Part shown: positions 14,398 to 23,002 of the stretch, one piece after another
Position numbering within the stretch: position 1 is the stretch's first letter
Layout of the letters: each line of letters begins with the position of its first letter
DNA from: CAZPRY01 sp964589175
GTDB lineage: Bacteria; Fidelibacterota; UBA2242
Length of the DNA stretch: 30,189 nucleotides
Assembly (NCBI GenBank): GCA_964589175.1
Contig: CAZPRY010000045.1
Location: 1-30,189, forward strand
Direction: 5' to 3'
The notes under the pieces: model-generated
Told to the model about the DNA's origin: nothing
Database searches by the model: none
What the model saw: only the letters and a program-made list of their open reading frames with translations
Made by a program: the position numbers and the translations under genes

Positions 14398-16218
14398 TCA
14401 TCGTTGCAGCGGCATATCCCTGAACTCGACCTGCAGGTCGCCACAATTGATATGCAAAAGGCTTATACGTTCCGCTTTTCTGCTTATCCCATGGAAATAA
14501 AGTTCGGCTTTAACAGGCATTTCCGATACCAGTTTCAGCGTCAGACGACCGTAGCCCGGGAATTGGTACTTGTTGTTCGCGATTTTAACGCCGAAGATTT
14601 TGTATTCATTTCCCAGGTTGTCATAAACGTCTGTAAAGGGATTGTTGTAGTATACCGTAAAGTCCCGGTCGTCCTCTTCATCGTTTGTGATTTCGAGGTA
14701 AAATGTCAGGTCCCTGTCCGCCAGTTCCCACCTTTGCAGTTCGACGGTGAAACCCTCCCTGGTTACTTTGCGTAATAGATTGGATTCGGCAACCGGTTCT
14801 GCCACAGGTTCCGGAGCTGCTTCCTGCGGAACCGGTTCGGGGGCTTCGATCCTGGCAAATGCGATACCTTCGGCTTCGGCTATCATTTCAGCGAGTTCTT
14901 TCTTGCTGACCTTGACGTTATTATAGGCAGCCTCGATAGCCTTCTTTTCGACTTTATCCATGCCTTTGCCGTCGGCGACCAAACCGGCCATTTCCTCTTT
15001 GGTCGTGCGGTTTATCATCGCTAAGGATAGTTCCGAGCCAACGACGAATTGTTTCCCGCCATATCCCTCTATCTCCTTGGTGGAGGTGATTACGACGACA
15101 CCTTTCAATAAGATATTCGATTCGGGATTGACTACATGCCCCAATTGTTCGACGGCCCGGCTCAAATTGCGTTCCACCGAAGCCAGGGTTTTACCATTAT
15201 CGTCCCGTATATCTACTGCACAGATGACCTTTGTCTCTTCACTGACATTGAAACGCGCGCTGCATTCGGCTTTATTCAGATATTTCCGGTAAAGCGTTGG
15301 CAGGCGGTACAGATTCGGACTGGCGACAATTTTTCCCATTGCAGTGCCGCCGGAATAGGCGGTCACGTAACAGACGGCTTTGCCGCTCTGATCGCTGGTC
15401 AGCTTCTCAATAAGATTGCCGTCGCCGTACTTGACGATCAAAGGCATTTTGGGGATCGGTGTACTTTCCCCACCGGTTCCCTGCCGGTAAACGACCTGGA
15501 AAACCACCGGTTCCGGTAAGGGCTTGCCCGGCTCGCCCGTCTGGTTATCGCCCGAGACCAGGCTGATCTGGATTCCGGCCAGAATGTCTCTGATTTCGGA
15601 ATTGATCTCCCCCAGCGTGATCTCTTTTTCCAGTGAATACGGGACCATGGCAATCGCATTGTAAAAGGCCATCTTCGAATAAAACACCGGGATGATCTCC
15701 TGCGCATCGGTGTAATTTTCGAGCGCCGCAAAGATTTTGCCCTGCGGTTTCAATTTCCTGGCATTCGATACAAGGCTGACAATCTGACCGCGCAGGTTAT
15801 CGAGTTCGGTTTCCAAACCGGCGGTGAATTTTTCTTTGCTCAGCACGGCAAAGACATAATAGACAGCTTCCGATTCTTCCTTTTTGATGATTTCGATGCC
15901 TTCGATCTTTTCGTCCACAACGGAATTGGAGGTGCTCTCGATCATCTGCGCATAGGAAACACGGTCGTTCTCATTGATTTCCGTTTCGATGGAGGTCAAT
16001 TCCGATTTGATCGTGACCCGCAATTGAGAGGCGATCGTCGCCTGGGCCTTGAGGACGGCGTCATCATAGCTGGCGCCGTTCCCGGTTCCGGTGATATAGA
16101 AATCGAGAGGATAGTCCGGCAGTTCCGTTTCGTTAAACCATTTGGGGATTTTGGCGAAAGCCACACCGGAAAGGATCAGCAGGAAAAAGAATATCTTCTT
16201 TGCATTGTCATTATACAT
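14398..16218 (-). CDS. Exported LPP20-domain protein with C-terminal beta-sandwich
   Basis: A 606-residue exported protein. A signal peptide (about 8-22, GVAFA) precedes IPKWF, the usual entry of the LPP20 lipoprotein domain (about 24-140), including the helix DDAVLKAQATIASQLRV. The N-terminal cysteine of true LPP20 lipoproteins is absent, so it is probably soluble in the periplasm. The middle (about 150-450) shows a tetratricopeptide-like helix pair and several strand-rich segments. A Pro/Glu/Ala-rich linker (about 455-478) leads to a beta-sandwich domain (about 480-606) with ITN, Y-DNLGNEYK and VEFRDMPL motifs, which I associate with DUF4352-like domains. It is the last gene of a three-gene operon, 5 bp after its neighbour. 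Function is unknown; an envelope-structure role is inferred. Confidence 0.85.
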   Translation of the reverse strand: MYNDNAKKIFFFLLILSGVAFAKIPKWFNETELPDYPLDFYITGTGNGASYDDAVLKAQATIASQLRVTIKSELTSIETEINENDRVSYAQMIESTSNSVVDEKIEGIEIIKKEESEAVYYVFAVLSKEKFTAGLETELDNLRGQIVSLVSNARKLKPQGKIFAALENYTDAQEIIPVFYSKMAFYNAIAMVPYSLEKEITLGEINSEIRDILAGIQISLVSGDNQTGEPGKPLPEPVVFQVVYRQGTGGESTPIPKMPLIVKYGDGNLIEKLTSDQSGKAVCYVTAYSGGTAMGKIVASPNLYRLPTLYRKYLNKAECSARFNVSEETKVICAVDIRDDNGKTLASVERNLSRAVEQLGHVVNPESNILLKGVVVITSTKEIEGYGGKQFVVGSELSLAMINRTTKEEMAGLVADGKGMDKVEKKAIEAAYNNVKVSKKELAEMIAEAEGIAFARIEAPEPVPQEAAPEPVAEPVAESNLLRKVTREGFTVELQRWELADRDLTFYLEITNDEEDDRDFTVYYNNPFTDVYDNLGNEYKIFGVKIANNKYQFPGYGRLTLKLVSEMPVKAELYFHGISRKAERISLLHINCGDLQVEFRDMPLQR

Positions 16219-16223
16219 GTCTG

Positions 16224-17510
16224 TTACTCCGCATCGATTTTAAGCAGAATCAGCTTACGGTTGATATTGATACTGCGCAAAGTGGCATCCAGGGCGGCAT
16301 CATCAAAAGCCTTCTTGATGTAGCGATAGACCTTGCTGGATTTATCATATTTAGCAGCGTCACACCATACCAGATAATCCAGGGTTTGTTTGGTTACGAC
16401 GTTCTCTTTATAATTCTTCGAAATCGCTTCGACTGCGTCGGCAACGGCAAATTGAATTTCTTCGACCTGGTCTTCATCGAAATCCGGCGCTATGCTGATG
16501 AGCACCTTGTACTGGATACCGCGCTTCAGATCGTCCTTCCAGTAATTATTGATCCGCGAAAGGACTTTATCGATGGCATCGTTCATCGCCTCTTCGATGG
16601 AAACCATGATTTCGCCCTGGCGCGCCTGGCTGTAACCCGTTTCCGTACCAAGCAGTCTAGCCGTGGTGGCTTCGTAAGCCCGGGCAATCAGGGAGTATTT
16701 TTGCGTTCCATACCCGGACGATTCGACTGCACCCGCAAAAGTAATATAGACATCGCTTCCAATCGAAAGGGCTAACTGATAGGCGTAATCTTCTTCCCGG
16801 CCGGCGACCATCTGCTGGGCCTGGGCGAGGTCCGCCAAATTGGCTTCCTGCTCCGGCACGACCACATCGTACATCCGGGCTGTTAGGTAGCTTTCGATTA
16901 CGGAAGCGGCATGACGGACTTCCGGATTTGTCTGAAGCAGTTGGATGGGATTCTGACCTTTTCCGGTTGCGGGGATCACCATAATGAACGGATTCCCAAT
17001 TGCTTCCGCCAGATCGGCGCGGGCCGCCAGGATATTATAGGTCTCAAGGTCTTTGGTCAGGACGTTCTTGTTCACCTTAAAGCGTTTGGTGATCTTGATT
17101 CCCGTTCCGCCGTCCGTTTTCACTTTTCTGCTCATGGTCGTCTCTTCCCAGGAGATATAACGGCTGATATTCTCCCGGCTGAAGAAAAAGGTAACGTGCG
17201 GTTCAAACTTCTGCTTCTCTTCAGGGGTGGAAAGCAGCGGATCGGTGCCCCCTAAAAGCACGAAATAGACGGCGGACTTTTTGGCATCCTTAATCGCTTC
17301 CGCAATGCCGATTTCGTCGACCTCCTTCTGGGCTTTTCGCTCACTCTTTTCGTTTGACTTAAAGAGCCCGGTCGCTTCAATCAGCACCTCCGCCGATGAA
17401 ACAGATTCGACCAGGGTTGCTTCCTTGGATTGAGGATATTGAGCATACATACAGGTACTAATGAATAAAAAAATCAAAAGAAACACGGAGAGTTTTTGAA
17501 ATGATTTCAT
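16224..17510 (-). CDS. Exported protein with LPP20-like and FlgT/CsgG-like regions
   Basis: A 428-residue exported protein with a signal peptide (about 8-24, ending MYAQ). The segment SSAEVLIEATGLF and the following alanine/lysine helix with DAKKSAVYFVLLGG (about 38-88) resembles an LPP20-type domain; I associate this arrangement with DUF6175, from memory and unchecked. The part from about 200 to 330 (ESYLTARMYDV, ALSIGSDVYITFAG, ARAYEATTARLLGTETGYS, EEAMNDAIDKVLSRI) has the alternating pattern of CsgG/FlgT-like domains. The C-terminal quarter is alpha/beta. It may belong to an outer-membrane-associated assembly with the genes on either side. AGGGAGGAAACG precedes the ATG; its stop is 5 bp from the next start. 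Confidence 0.82.
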   Translation of the reverse strand: MKSFQKLSVFLLIFLFISTCMYAQYPQSKEATLVESVSSAEVLIEATGLFKSNEKSERKAQKEVDEIGIAEAIKDAKKSAVYFVLLGGTDPLLSTPEEKQKFEPHVTFFFSRENISRYISWEETTMSRKVKTDGGTGIKITKRFKVNKNVLTKDLETYNILAARADLAEAIGNPFIMVIPATGKGQNPIQLLQTNPEVRHAASVIESYLTARMYDVVVPEQEANLADLAQAQQMVAGREEDYAYQLALSIGSDVYITFAGAVESSGYGTQKYSLIARAYEATTARLLGTETGYSQARQGEIMVSIEEAMNDAIDKVLSRINNYWKDDLKRGIQYKVLISIAPDFDEDQVEEIQFAVADAVEAISKNYKENVVTKQTLDYLVWCDAAKYDKSSKVYRYIKKAFDDAALDATLRSININRKLILLKIDAE

Positions 17511-17698
17511 CGTTTCCTCCCTAATAAATCAACTGTTCGTAATTGTTTGTTGGCATCATCGCACAAATCCGGAGCAAGGAACCTGGCAGGTGAAGCAGAA
17601 TAGAAGAACAGATCGTCACAGTTCCTGAATAAAGTTCGCTATTTTTCCGCTTCCCATATCTCCAGGCAATGGTCTTCCTCCCCGCTCATTTCTCCCTA
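17511..17698. other. Intra-operon gap
   Basis: There are 188 bp between the first and second genes of the minus-strand exported-protein operon. There is no terminator-like hairpin and no gene longer than 16 codons, so read-through is possible, but a second promoter here cannot be excluded. Confidence 0.4.
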
Positions 17699-19390
17699 TC
17701 AGTACTTTTTAAACGGATCGAGGAATCCGAAAATATTGACCGGCAATTCCCCGAGTGAATAGTTAATACCCGCGGTTATCATGACACCGCCGAGTTGCAT
17801 ATCTTCGTATTGGGCTTCATCGCCTTCCCAGACCGAATCCCCGTCTTTATTGGTAATTTCGACTGCCAACGGTACAGAGCCCATCTTGTACCCGACACCG
17901 ATGTTAAAACTCAGGTTCGGCGATAAAAGTTTCTCGTAGGCCGCGCCAACAACGAATCCCAACGCGGAAATGTCATACGAATAATCCTCATCCAGGAACT
18001 TGAATGGCATCGAGAGCATATCGTATCCGCCCCAGATATGGATTCCAAGATTCGAGCCGCCAAACCATAATTTCTTGGTTAAACCGCCATATATCGACAG
18101 TAGATTGGCGGACCCGTCGGAATCGGGATTGTATTTCGCAATCGGGATTCCATAGGCGACATCGATATCGAAAAAGGTCTGGCTGACCCCCACAATCGGA
18201 GCCAGGTTATAGGCAAACGATAGGTTGGCGCCGATCGCGCTGGTTGCGTCTTCATCAAGTACAGGCGTGAAACCGATCACCGATGTATATTCCTTCTTGA
18301 TATTCATCCCTGTAATCATGCCAATTTTAACCCGGGTGTCGATGCCCAGACGAGGATGTTCCTGTACGCCGGTGCCGATATCCGCGCGCTTGCCAAGCAG
18401 CTGCACTGCCCGGCTGTAGGCCGTCGGATCGGTCTTATTCTGCCCGGTCTTGGTCACACGAATAAACCCGATTTTCTTAGAAACGACTTTACCCGAGGCA
18501 TCTTCCTCTCTCTCGATAAGGTAAAATCCGTCGTCAAGATGAACGCCTTCCTTGGCGCCGAGCGAAAACGAATATTTCCTGCGCGTCGCCTCGACAATCT
18601 GGGCTGTGAGTTTGAAGGCGTCGATCTCCTTGGTCTTCACCCCGAGATTCTTGGCCCAGGCCAGGGTGGCATCGTACTGCGCATACTGCTGCGCTGTTGT
18701 ATTGATCTGCTCATTACCGAATTTGTAATTGTTGTAACTTTTATCGTCGGCCGTCGAAGAACCGATTCCCTTCGTTGTCGCGGCAACGAGTTTTTCGATC
18801 GAAATATCGCCGGTCATCTTATCCACCGCCAGGTGATACCAGAGAATACCGCCGTCGATGGTGACGGTGATATCCTTTTCTTTCTGCTCCTTCTTAATAG
18901 AAGTGATAAAAGGCAGGTAGATGTAGGCGCTGTTCATCAGCATTTCGAGTTCGTTCTCTGTAAGCCCCAGGGATTTCGCTTTGGTCGCCGCAAATGACTG
19001 GAAAGCCGCTTCATCCTTGAGCATCAAGCCTCTATTCTGCTTAACATCGGGCGAATTGAGGATTTCCAGGATCTTCTTGCCGATCGTGCGCTCCAGCAAT
19101 TCCTCCAGGACATCTGCATTGACCGTCTCCTGTGCATTCGCCTGCTTGCGAAAGTCAGCCAGCAGGTTTTCGGGCATTACATTATAGTCAAAACGTTCCA
19201 CTTCGATATAGAATTCGACCATCTTGTCAAAAAACGCATAATCGAAATTTACCCCCCCCTGCAAAGCGCCCGGCTTGATCCAGACTGTCTCAACCGAACT
19301 TACCGATTTCCTCTGATAGCGATCCTGTTGTGCAAAAACAAACGCGAAAGTAAAGAAAACAACGAACAAAATGCACAGTAGTTTCCTCAT
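17699..19390 (-). CDS. Predicted outer-membrane beta-barrel protein with helical N-terminal domain
   Basis: A 563-residue exported protein with a signal peptide (about 3-20, FVFAQQD). The region from about 25 to 330 is mixed helix and strand, including LTENELEMLMNSAYIYLPFI and a GFYLIEREED strand pair, with no motif I recognise. From about 335 to the end the protein alternates Gly- and aromatic-rich strands (SIYGGLTKKLWFGG, IHIWGGYDML, FNIGVGYKMGS, GVMITAGINYS), the pattern of an 8- to 10-strand outer-membrane barrel. I start it at 19390 because GGGAGG lies 7 bp upstream; a TTG at 19408 would use that ribosome binding site as coding sequence. As first gene of the operon it may be the membrane anchor for the two exported partners. 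Confidence 0.82.
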   Translation of the reverse strand: MRKLLCILFVVFFTFAFVFAQQDRYQRKSVSSVETVWIKPGALQGGVNFDYAFFDKMVEFYIEVERFDYNVMPENLLADFRKQANAQETVNADVLEELLERTIGKKILEILNSPDVKQNRGLMLKDEAAFQSFAATKAKSLGLTENELEMLMNSAYIYLPFITSIKKEQKEKDITVTIDGGILWYHLAVDKMTGDISIEKLVAATTKGIGSSTADDKSYNNYKFGNEQINTTAQQYAQYDATLAWAKNLGVKTKEIDAFKLTAQIVEATRRKYSFSLGAKEGVHLDDGFYLIEREEDASGKVVSKKIGFIRVTKTGQNKTDPTAYSRAVQLLGKRADIGTGVQEHPRLGIDTRVKIGMITGMNIKKEYTSVIGFTPVLDEDATSAIGANLSFAYNLAPIVGVSQTFFDIDVAYGIPIAKYNPDSDGSANLLSIYGGLTKKLWFGGSNLGIHIWGGYDMLSMPFKFLDEDYSYDISALGFVVGAAYEKLLSPNLSFNIGVGYKMGSVPLAVEITNKDGDSVWEGDEAQYEDMQLGGVMITAGINYSLGELPVNIFGFLDPFKKY

Positions 19391-19408
19391 TATAAACCTC
19401 CCTCTCAA

Positions 19409-20122
19409 TCCTCCGCCAGGATTATGTTTGAAATACGTTGAATTTCCTCAAGAGAATAACCCGGTAATATTAGATTTGGTGGCCGCGACTTCCTCCCTTC
19501 ATCGTGATTGAAAAAATTGTCCGCGCTATAAAAATGCCCCTCATATCGGATCGAATATAGTGAAGCCATAGGTTGTCATCAATACAATATTTTGTGCAAA
19601 ATAGTGAGAATTTATCTTATACACAACTATTTCTTATCCTTTCACCCTCCCTGAGGCCGGTCTGTGATTATCTGCGAAAGTACTGGTGCAAATGCAGGTT
19701 AGGGGTATATTGATTATGTCCGGCGTTTGTCATCTGCCTATCCGCCGCCCGGAGCAGGCGGGTGTCCATCCACGGCGAAAATAAAAGTTATGACTATGAA
19801 AATCCCAATAATCAAATCCTAAAAAACAAATAATCATCAAATTCTAAAAACTCAAATATGAAACGCACCCCACAACAATAGAAACAATCTGTGTTCATCT
19901 GTGCAAATCTGTGGCTAGTAATCGATATCCTGAGTCCTCACGACTGGCTGACACGATTGAATCCCGCCAACGGCGTGGGCTTCACTGCGCTTCGCTCCGT
20001 TCAGGATGACCATCCAGGGAAGCTATCGGACAGCCCCGGAAACCGGAAATAATTCTTCATTTTTCATTATTCATTTTTCATTGAAAAATTTTCCCTTGCA
20101 TTCGTTTTTCGCACCGATTATA
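19409..20122. other. Gene-free spacer between divergent operons
   Basis: This spacer should hold the promoter of the minus-strand exported-protein operon (not identifiable with certainty) and holds the promoter of the efflux operon at its right end. It also carries composite dispersed repeat copy C (19768-20010) and an AT-rich TTCATTTTTCATTATTCAT patch (about 20055-20080). Confidence 0.6.
19768..20010 (+). repeat. Composite dispersed repeat, copy C
   Basis: First module 19768-19869 (AT-rich, with TTATGACTATGAAAATCCCA) and second module 19940-20010 (CTGGCTGACACGATTG, AATCCCGCC, AACGGCGTGGGCTTC and TTCAGGATGAC). Same orientation and order as copy A at 10521-10765. Confidence 0.8.
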
Positions 20123-20124
20123 TT
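20096..20124 (+). promoter_or_regulatory. Promoter of the TetR/efflux operon
   Basis: TTGCAT (20096-20101) and TATATT (20119-20124) are separated by 17 bp, a good sigma-70-type pair. The expected transcription start lies inside the palindrome that follows immediately, so a bound repressor would block initiation. Confidence 0.7.
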
Positions 20125-20164
20125 TGCCGGTTAGTTTAACCACATGGTTAAACCAACCGGCAAA
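20123..20164. promoter_or_regulatory. 42-bp near-perfect palindromic operator
   Basis: The left arm TTTGCCGGTTAGTTTAACCA and right arm TGGTTAAACCAACCGGCAAA are reverse complements except for one base, with a 2-bp centre. It overlaps the end of the -10 box and the start site and ends 15 bp before the TetR start codon. Length and position fit an autoregulatory TetR operator, perhaps bound by two dimers. Confidence 0.85.
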
Positions 20165-20179
20165 AGAGAGGTTGATATC

Positions 20180-20791
20180 ATGACTGCCCAGGACAAAAAC
20201 ACCGAATCATTGATTCTCGAAACCGCACGTGAGGTCTTTGTGGAGAAAGGCTTCGAGGGCGCGCGCATGCAGGAGATCGCCGACAAGGCCGGCATCAACA
20301 AGGCGCTGCTGCATTACTATTACCGCGGCAAGGAGAAGCTCTTCGAAGCCATCTTCCGGGAATCCATCGGCAAAATCGTGCCACGGATTTTCGAGATCAT
20401 GGGCTCCCCTGCTCCGCTGGCCGAAAAGATCGCAGGTTTCGTCGGTAACTATATCGATTTGCTGGCGGAGAATCCGCATATTCCGTCCTTCGTCCTGCAC
20501 GAGCTGTATCGCAATCCCGACCGCATCGGCGACACACTGTTGAGGAGCGGCGTCGATCCGACCGGCCTGCAGAGTCGTCTGGTCGAACAACTGCGCAATG
20601 AGAACTGCATCGAGATCGAGCCGCAGCAGCTGATGGTCAATATCGTCGCGCTTTGCATCTTCCCGTTCGTCGCCCGGCCGATCCTGCAGACGGTCCTTTT
20701 CGGACGCGACCCGGAGAAGTACCGGGAATTCCTCGATAGCCGAAAAGCGGAAGTCACCCGTTTCATCCTTAACGCACTGAAGAAATCATGA
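20180..20791 (+). CDS. TetR family transcriptional regulator of the efflux operon
   Basis: A 203-residue TetR-type repressor. The helix-turn-helix is at about 25-50 (MQEIADKAGINKALLHYYYRGKEKLF in pieces), with the family's Y-Y-x-F/Y-x-x-K-E-x-L hallmark; the rest is the all-helical ligand and dimer domain. I start it at 20180 (ATGACTGCC, with AGAGAGG upstream). An ATG at 20144 is in frame but lies in the centre of the operator palindrome. The gene overlaps the TolC gene by 4 bp (ATGA), so repressor and pump share one message, the standard arrangement for ligand-induced efflux. The inducer is unknown. Confidence 0.93.
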   Translation: MTAQDKNTESLILETAREVFVEKGFEGARMQEIADKAGINKALLHYYYRGKEKLFEAIFRESIGKIVPRIFEIMGSPAPLAEKIAGFVGNYIDLLAENPHIPSFVLHELYRNPDRIGDTLLRSGVDPTGLQSRLVEQLRNENCIEIEPQQLMVNIVALCIFPFVARPILQTVLFGRDPEKYREFLDSRKAEVTRFILNALKKS

Positions 20792-22059
20792 AAACACAAA
20801 TCATCATTCTGGCAATTGCTCTCTCCGGACTGCTGCCGGCCCAGACGCCGGACACCCTGTCGCTGGATTTCTGCCAGCGCCGGGCCCGCGAAAATTACCC
20901 GCTGATGCGCCAGTCCGAACTGCTGCAATCCGCCGCCGATCTGAAAATCCGCAACCTGACGGCGAATTGGTTTCCGCAGCTGTCAATCAACGGGCAATCC
21001 ACCTATCAATCGGACGTCACCACCCTGCCGCTCAAAATCCCGGGCGTCACGATCCCCCAAATGGACCAGGACGTCTATAAGGTCACGCTGGATATTTCCA
21101 GCACCCTGTACGACGGCGGTTTGACGCGTCGGCAGAAAGTCCTGGAAAATGCTTCCCTACACGTCGATAAGCAGAGCGTCAAAGTCGAACTTTATAAACT
21201 CCGGGAGCGCATCGATCAGGTCTATTTCAACGCGCTGCTGCTCCAGGAAAACGAAAAGCTGCTGGACATCATGCATAGCGAAATTGCGGCCCGGCTCAAG
21301 ATTGTGGAATCAGGTGTCCGCAACGGGGTAACGCTGCAAAGCAACGCCGATGTGCTCAGCGCCGAACTGATTAAACTCGAGCAGCAGTTGCTTGAAATCA
21401 CGCTCGGCAAGCAAGCTGCTTTCGAGATGCTCTCCGAATACCTGGGACAAACCGTAGCTGCTTCGACGGTCCTCTGCGTGCCGGTCCCCGGCCCTCTGTC
21501 GGCGGCTCGTCCGGGCATTCGCCCGGAATTCAAACTGATGAATTTGCAGATCCAAAAGCTGAACGCTTCGCGATCGCTGCTCTCGGCCAAATTGATGCCG
21601 CGCGTGGCAGTTTTCGGGCAGCTAGGCTACGGGCGGCCGGGGCTGAATATGCTCTCGAACGATTTCGACGATTTTTACATGCTCGGGCTACGGCTCAACT
21701 GGACGCCCTGGAACTGGCGCCAAACCCGCAACGACCGGCAGTGGATCGATCTACAGAAAAGCATGGTGCAAACCCAAAAAGCAACCCTCGATCAGAATAT
21801 CCGTATCCTTCTGAAAAGGGACGTCGCGGAGATCAACAAATACGAAACCCTGATTCTCAAAGATGATGAGATCATCGCCCTGCGAATCAGGATCACACGT
21901 ACTTTCAGCGCGCAACTGGAAAACGGCATCGTCACCGCCACCGACTACCTGGCGGAATTAAACGCCGAAACCCAGGCACGCCTCAACAAGCAATTGCATA
22001 TCATTCAACTGGCCAAAGCCAGAGCAAACCGTCAATTCGATTCCGGGAATATGGAGTAA
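20788..22059 (+). CDS. TolC family outer-membrane efflux channel
   Basis: A 423-residue outer-membrane efflux protein. The signal peptide is about residues 1-19 (ending LPAQ). TolC-type repeats are visible: an N-terminal helical hairpin (about 28-60), strand segment ATNW-like FPQLSINGQSTY, a long helix pair (about 120-200), and a second half repeating the layout (LNWTPWNWRQTRNDRQ at about 302-317, then TATDYLAELNAET near 387-399). Trimers form the outer-membrane barrel and periplasmic tunnel that complete the pump. It lies between the regulator (4-bp overlap) and the adaptor (3-bp gap), so coupling in translation is likely. Confidence 0.93.
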   Translation: MKTQIIILAIALSGLLPAQTPDTLSLDFCQRRARENYPLMRQSELLQSAADLKIRNLTANWFPQLSINGQSTYQSDVTTLPLKIPGVTIPQMDQDVYKVTLDISSTLYDGGLTRRQKVLENASLHVDKQSVKVELYKLRERIDQVYFNALLLQENEKLLDIMHSEIAARLKIVESGVRNGVTLQSNADVLSAELIKLEQQLLEITLGKQAAFEMLSEYLGQTVAASTVLCVPVPGPLSAARPGIRPEFKLMNLQIQKLNASRSLLSAKLMPRVAVFGQLGYGRPGLNMLSNDFDDFYMLGLRLNWTPWNWRQTRNDRQWIDLQKSMVQTQKATLDQNIRILLKRDVAEINKYETLILKDDEIIALRIRITRTFSAQLENGIVTATDYLAELNAETQARLNKQLHIIQLAKARANRQFDSGNME

Positions 22060-22062
22060 AAT

Positions 22063-22989
22063 ATGAGTAACAAATCTAATCCAAACAGGCGCATCGCCCT
22101 GCAATCAACTCCCTGGCTGATGGCGCTGGTCCTCTTTGCCGGGTGCTCCGGGAACCATCAAAAATCCGACGCTTACGGCAATTTCGAGGCGATCGAAGTG
22201 ACGATCTCCGCCGAGGCCAGCGGCAAGATTCTGCGGCTCGATGTACAAGCCGGACAGGTTTTCGAGGCCGGCGCCGTCGTCGGCCAAATTGATCCAACAG
22301 ACCTCGCTTTCCGAAGCGCGCAGCTGCTGGCTCAACGCGAGGCCGGCGCGAGTAAAATCGCCAATATCCAGGCCCAGATCGATGTCCAGGTTCAACAGCA
22401 GCAGAATCTGCTGGCCGATAAAGCCCGCACCCAAAAACTGCTGCAGGACGGCGCGGCGACGACCAAACAGTTGGACGACGTCAACGCCGGTCTGAATCTG
22501 CTGGAAAAACAAATTCTGGCGACCAAAACCCAGAACAATTCCGTCAGGAAGGAACTGGCCGTTTACGACCGGCAGGTCGAGCAGATCGAAGATAATATCC
22601 GCAAATGCCGGGTCGTCAATCCCGTCGCGGGCACGGTCCTGAATAAATACGCCGAAGCGGGCGAAATCACCGGCTACGGTAAAGCCCTCTATAACATCGC
22701 CAACCTGTCGGAGATGGACCTGCGCGTCTACGTCAGCGGCGACCAGCTGCCCGAGGTCCGCCTGGGCGATAAGGTCGAAGTGCTCATCGACTGCGATAAG
22801 AAGACCAACCGCTCGCTGGAAGGCAGGGTCAGCTGGATTTCATCGAACGCCGAATTCACACCCAAGACGATCCAGACCAAGGAAGAGCGCGTCAACCTGG
22901 TCTACGCCGTCAGGATCAAAGTCAAGAACGACGGGTCGCTGAAGATCGGCATGCCCGGTGAAGTCAATTTCGTTAAGACCTCCAGATAA
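22063..22989 (+). CDS. HlyD-type periplasmic adaptor lipoprotein
   Basis: A 308-residue membrane fusion protein. The leader ends in the lipobox LFAGC (lipidated C28), so it is tethered to a membrane through lipid. The lipoyl-like half motif ISAEASGKILRLDVQAGQ (about 48-65) and its partner near 190-205 (CRVVNPVAGTVLNKYAEAGE in pieces) flank a coiled-coil hairpin (about 85-180, Gln-rich). The beta-barrel part follows (about 215-300). It should bridge the ABC-2 permeases and the TolC channel. The arrangement resembles YbhG of the E. coli YbhGFSR exporter. It starts 3 bp after the TolC gene. Confidence 0.93.
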   Translation: MSNKSNPNRRIALQSTPWLMALVLFAGCSGNHQKSDAYGNFEAIEVTISAEASGKILRLDVQAGQVFEAGAVVGQIDPTDLAFRSAQLLAQREAGASKIANIQAQIDVQVQQQQNLLADKARTQKLLQDGAATTKQLDDVNAGLNLLEKQILATKTQNNSVRKELAVYDRQVEQIEDNIRKCRVVNPVAGTVLNKYAEAGEITGYGKALYNIANLSEMDLRVYVSGDQLPEVRLGDKVEVLIDCDKKTNRSLEGRVSWISSNAEFTPKTIQTKEERVNLVYAVRIKVKNDGSLKIGMPGEVNFVKTSR

Positions 22990-23002
22990 ACCGGGCGCAT
23001 TC

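Noticed and set aside
14398..19390. Flagellar or curli secretion locus
   Set aside because: Only domain-level resemblance (LPP20, FlgT/CsgG-like); no flagellar or curli structural genes are present in the window.
20144..20791. Earlier ATG at 20144 for the TetR gene
   Set aside because: This ATG is in the centre of the operator palindrome; ATG 20180 has a better ribosome binding site and fits family length.
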